A stretch of 64,000 nucleotides of DNA, from the NCBI GenBank assembly GCA_017311185.1, contig JAESUZ010003088.1, forward strand, positions 682,001-746,000, read 5' to 3'. The position numbers were made by a program, and so were the translations under genes. Every line of letters starts with the position of its first letter. The first letter of the stretch is position 1. The notes under the pieces were generated by a model. The model worked only from the letters and a program-made list of their open reading frames with translations, did no database searches and was not told the origin of the DNA. The stretch comes from Proteles cristata cristata (lineage: Eukaryota > Chordata > Mammalia > Carnivora > Hyaenidae). Below, piece by piece: positions 60,401 to 64,000 of this stretch.

Positions 60401-62825
60401 AACTAAATTTTTCATGTTCACAGTATTAAACACACACCAAAAAAAAAGTTAAAAAAAACAACAACTGAATCACTCTCGTCTGTGTCAGACACAAGTTCCG
60501 TTGCTACCCTTAACACCCACAAATGGCTCTGCCAAGTTTAAAGTAATAACCATATGCAGCCTCACATGTCTTCTTTGCCATTCTCTCCCTGTTCCAGGAT
60601 AATTTCTCTTTTTCTCCAATCTCACTTCCTATTCTAAAAATCCAAGAAAATAATTAATGAATTACGGAAAGACACTTTCATCCTGGATCAAAGGTTAAGC
60701 TTATTCTGTTATTTTCAAGGGTGTGGGTGGTGAGCAGGATTTCTCTAACTTAGAAGACCCAAAAGTTACTGTATCTTTTTAGTACACTGAATACAGAATG
60801 GAAATTAATTTCTCACCACAGTGGGCGATAGATGTGGTCACCAAGAGGAACAATAGTCTGACTTCAATTAGCTGTGATCCAAAAAGAACACAGATCTTAC
60901 GATCCAAAAGTAGATGATGCTAATACAGCCTACTTTATCCTAAGAACTGCCATTGAACTGGAACAGGATCATCCCATCTGACTTAAATTTTCCTACCAAA
61001 ACAACAGCAAAATGTTTCTGAGGTACTGGTGAAGCTTTAAAAGACTGTACCCCCAGCAGCTAAGTGGGGGACCTGCAGAGTGGTCGGCCAGGAGGTGAAA
61101 TGATAGTTCCCTAATCTGTTCAGACACAACTCCCATGAGTGTGAATCACACTAAGGACACAATACCAATAGTTCAAAGCCATTATGTCATCTCTCCCTAA
61201 TAACCCATCCTTCTTCTCCAATAATATGAGCATAGCACTACATAGAATTTGGGTTGGATTGCAAAATGGTTTAAAGTCCAAATCCAGAGATAGCAAATAG
61301 TAAAGCAATCATCCCTAATTGCCTTCAAACATGCCAAATGGGAAGTTCTTTCAGAGAGACCTGCACGAGAATGATTTTTTTAAACGTTTATGTTCTGACA
61401 GAATTGTTTTTATGATTGTAAACCCAATTTTCTCTAAAAGACTCTCTTGAGGTGCTTTTTGAAGACTAGAGGAAAATGAACAAAGGGTTCTTGTGGTTTA
61501 TTAGAGAAAAACGTATTTAAAGGATTTCAAAGGGAAGAGGGAGTTTTCACATTTGAAGGATAGTAGGGATTTAAAAACAAAACCTCTGTGATATTCATAG
61601 TTGGTCCGAAGACTTTTGTTTTTATTGCCAGGAGAAAAGCAACATTTAAGCTACACAATCAAGATTTTCTTGGTCATTATAAAAAATGAAGTTTATTCTA
61701 ACACTTATTTTGTCTTTCCTTTTTATATTTGCCTTACAAATATGCACTTTACATATATATGCCTATTTTCAGAAAACAGAAGCTATATTTGTGCAGCTGG
61801 TTATTTTTAAAAGTACTTCATGTTCCAGAGAGGTGTTATGACTTGTCCTTAATCCATGTGAAGAAAGAAGAAGTGTGTGAAAAAGTGTTTGCTCTCTGTT
61901 CCTAAATAAGTTGTTAGGCACTACATGTTGAAACCCCTGACGGGGACAAAGGACTGAAGGAGACTTGCAAGGACTTAGTTTATAATTCAAGTAGGTGCCA
62001 TTGTATTATACCATGAGACTGGAAGTTTGCAGAAAAATTGCATGAGCAATCGTATTTGTTGTCATAAATCAGTGGATAACGCTTTCATTAATTATTTGTT
62101 GAGTCCTGCTTTTGGTTTTGCACAGAACTTCAGCTTTGGAATGATTTTAAGCCAGAAAATAGCACCACACCCTCATTAGGTCATAACTACTTTCTAACTA
62201 GATCTGTGGAACATTTTTCATGTAAGTAGACTTATTAGCCTCATTACCGATGAAGTAATCATATTCATTATCCAAAGTTAAACATGATATACTTTTGGCT
62301 TTTTGTCAATTTTAGAGGAGATGAAAAATTTTGGCATATACCTAAAATATTTTACATGACATAAGATACTTTATTTTTCTTTGTACCAACTCTATTATTT
62401 TCTGCAAGCACAGTAAACAAATGGACTCTTCTGAAATAGAACATATGAGAGTAGAAGAGAAGTTAGAGTAAGGGCGTCTCAAAGAGGACAGCCTAAGATG
62501 AGATGAGTGGATTGGTGCTCCACTTTAACAATTTTCATTTTGTTTCAGAGGCTTTCAGGTAGGGTAGAAATTGAACATATTTCACAAAGCATTCAAGGGG
62601 AAAATCTATCATGGCACGAGCAGATGAGCCAAGTCTAAGTTGGCTGTTGAAGGAGATGAAGATAAAAAGAAAGAAGACTGGAGGAAAGAGGTAGCAGTAG
62701 TAGGAAGAGTTACATTGCTCCAATTCCTCAACAATTTTGTCAAATGCCAATGATTTGCAAAGCACTGTACACGAAGGGTTTTTATGCCTTCAAGTTCTGG
62801 CTATACGCAGGAATAATAAATGAAG
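60401..62825. other. Unique AT-rich sequence
   Basis: No gene recognised. Frames at 61120-61308, 61601-61810, 61769-61990 and 62535-62765 have no domain and no splice context. Confidence 0.4.
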
Positions 62826-62990
62826 AGTTTTTAAGCACTTGTATTTCTGTACTATTTAATTGTACAGCAACCATGTAAGGTAAATATTGATATTTACTTT
62901 TCCCATAGGTTCAGAATAATTAGGTAACCTGCTCTGAGTCAAATTTCTATATAAAACTCAATTTTGGACCTGTGAATTCTTCTCCACCAA
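62826..62990 (-). mobile_element. MIR fragment, minus strand
   Basis: 'GTTTTTAAGCACTTGTATTT', 'CAGCAACCATGTAAGGTAAA' and 'GAATAATTAGGTAACCTGCT' match reverse-complement MIR in order. Confidence 0.55.
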
Positions 62991-63705
62991 ATCCACAGCT
63001 TATTAATGAGTTTATCAGGGAGGCAAGTTCACAAATACTGTGTATGCAAGCGATTCTGTACAAAAATATTGAATAGCCCCTTGATTTTTTCAAATAAATT
63101 CGTGCATCTAATAATGTAAAGAATTGTATGTCATTGAATATGCTTACTTTTTAATATTTCTATCTCTTTTATAGAAAATGTGAAACTTGCAGTGAAAACA
63201 GACATATAAATTTATAAAACTTTTCATTGATTCTATAAAGAAACTGTCTAGCTTAAGTCCCATCTGTCTACTGATTTTTTCCCAGCTACTACTAGAAAAT
63301 TCAGAAATTTTCAGAGATACCTAAGTTATTTCAGGTTTAAAACTTGAGCTTTCTCAAGGATTTCTGTGGGTTGTTAAACTGTTAAGTTTGAGTAGAAAGT
63401 AAGAAGATTTATACAACTAGTATTTAGTCATAGGTACAGGAGGGATATCTACCTCCCAGTCAGGAAAGCTCTATTTAACGGGTCTATTGCTGGTCCCTGC
63501 TCTAGATGCAACTTGTCCCATTTGGTAGTTGGTTATATCCCCGTCCCTGTTGGCAATTCACTGAGGGTGAGCCCTCTCACTGATGGGACTGTGGCATGTA
63601 AGAAATGTAAGAACACTGGAGGGGTCTCCCATGCCTGTCTGGACAAGAGACAACTTAAGGAGATTGTCTTTGACCCTCTTATATCTACCATGCCATGACA
63701 CTGAT
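62991..63705. other. Unique sequence
   Basis: Nothing gene-like. A 61-codon frame at 63513-63698 is unsupported. Confidence 0.4.
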
Positions 63706-64000
63706 CTTAGTCCATTCAGGTTGCTATAACAAAATACCATAAACTGGAGGGCTCATGAATAACAAAAATTTATTTCTCACAGTTCTGGAAGCTGGAAACG
63801 AAAGCTAAGGGTGTCTGAATGATCATGTCCCGGTGAAGACCCTCTCCTGGCTGCCGACTGCTGACTTGTCATCGTATCCTCCCATGGAGACAGGGACAAG
63901 CTAGCCTTCTCAGGCTACTTTTGCAAGGACGCTAATTTCATTCATGAGTGTATAATCACACGCGCTCACCATTTATTACCCCCCTCCCAAAGGTTTACTT
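63706..64000 (+). mobile_element. MaLR-type LTR, 5' part, cut by the window end
   Basis: 'CTTAGTCCATTCAGGTTGCT', 'ATAACAAAATACCATAAACT', 'ATTTATTTCTCACAGTTCTG' and 'GAAGACCCTCTCCTGG' are the classic 5' phrases of this mammalian LTR class (MST/MLT1-like, name uncertain). It continues past the window. Confidence 0.75.

Noticed and set aside
63706..64000. Start of a complete endogenous retrovirus
   Set aside because: Only LTR-like sequence is visible before the window ends, and this class is usually solo; no gag, pol or env reading is present.

Overview
This is mammalian nuclear DNA, almost certainly from a cat-family (feliform) carnivore. The main evidence is at least 16 copies or fragments of the roughly 220-bp tRNA-derived carnivore SINE in its feliform (SINEC_Fc-like) version. 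Each has a tRNA-like head, a CT-rich tail and an AATAAA/A-rich end, and most have target-site duplications. Older layers shared by placental mammals are also present: MIR, L2, L1M, MaLR-type LTRs, hAT-Charlie and Tigger remnants. I found no host protein-coding exon, tRNA, rRNA or other RNA gene that I can defend. The window reads as AT-rich intergenic or deep intronic DNA. Nearly all short open frames are chance frames or lie inside repeats. Most family names come from remembered consensus sequences and were not searched.

Layout. 1-8700: a cut-off SINE, one intact SINE (826), an LTR-like ancient repeat (2265), three MIRs, a Tigger MITE (3939) and an hAT-Charlie fragment (5290). 8715-10165: an old L1M 3' fragment split by a SINE. 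11221-18399: the dominant feature, a near full-length, relatively young LINE-1 on the + strand. It has a 5'UTR with a 195-bp tandem duplication, a broken ORF1, a broken ORF2 (endonuclease, reverse transcriptase and Cys-rich domains recognisable), a G-rich 3'UTR and an A-rich tail. 18400-36000: AT-rich unique DNA with scattered SINEs (two in a close inverted pair at 29522/29903), L2, MIR and MaLR-like remnants. 36563-39006: four SINEs in 2.4 kb. 39000-49600: unique DNA, MIR/L2/MLT1 remnants and a second L1M 3' fragment (48120-49330) interrupted by a (TG)n tract, followed by a SINE. 49650-64000: no young SINE; only ancient LTR and DNA-transposon remnants, a ~100-bp tandem duplication (55542) and microsatellites. 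The window ends inside a MaLR-type LTR.

Nothing works together as an operon or pathway; the organisation is layered retrotransposition. The L1 is the type of element that supplies the enzymatic machinery for the SINEs, but this copy is dead: at least five frameshifts and three premature stops across its two ORFs. I did not find a new biological system. The points most worth following up are the duplicated L1 5'UTR with long antisense open frames, the inverted SINE pairs, the shared SINE subfamily at two L1M tails, and one weak candidate exon on the minus strand near 30.8 kb.
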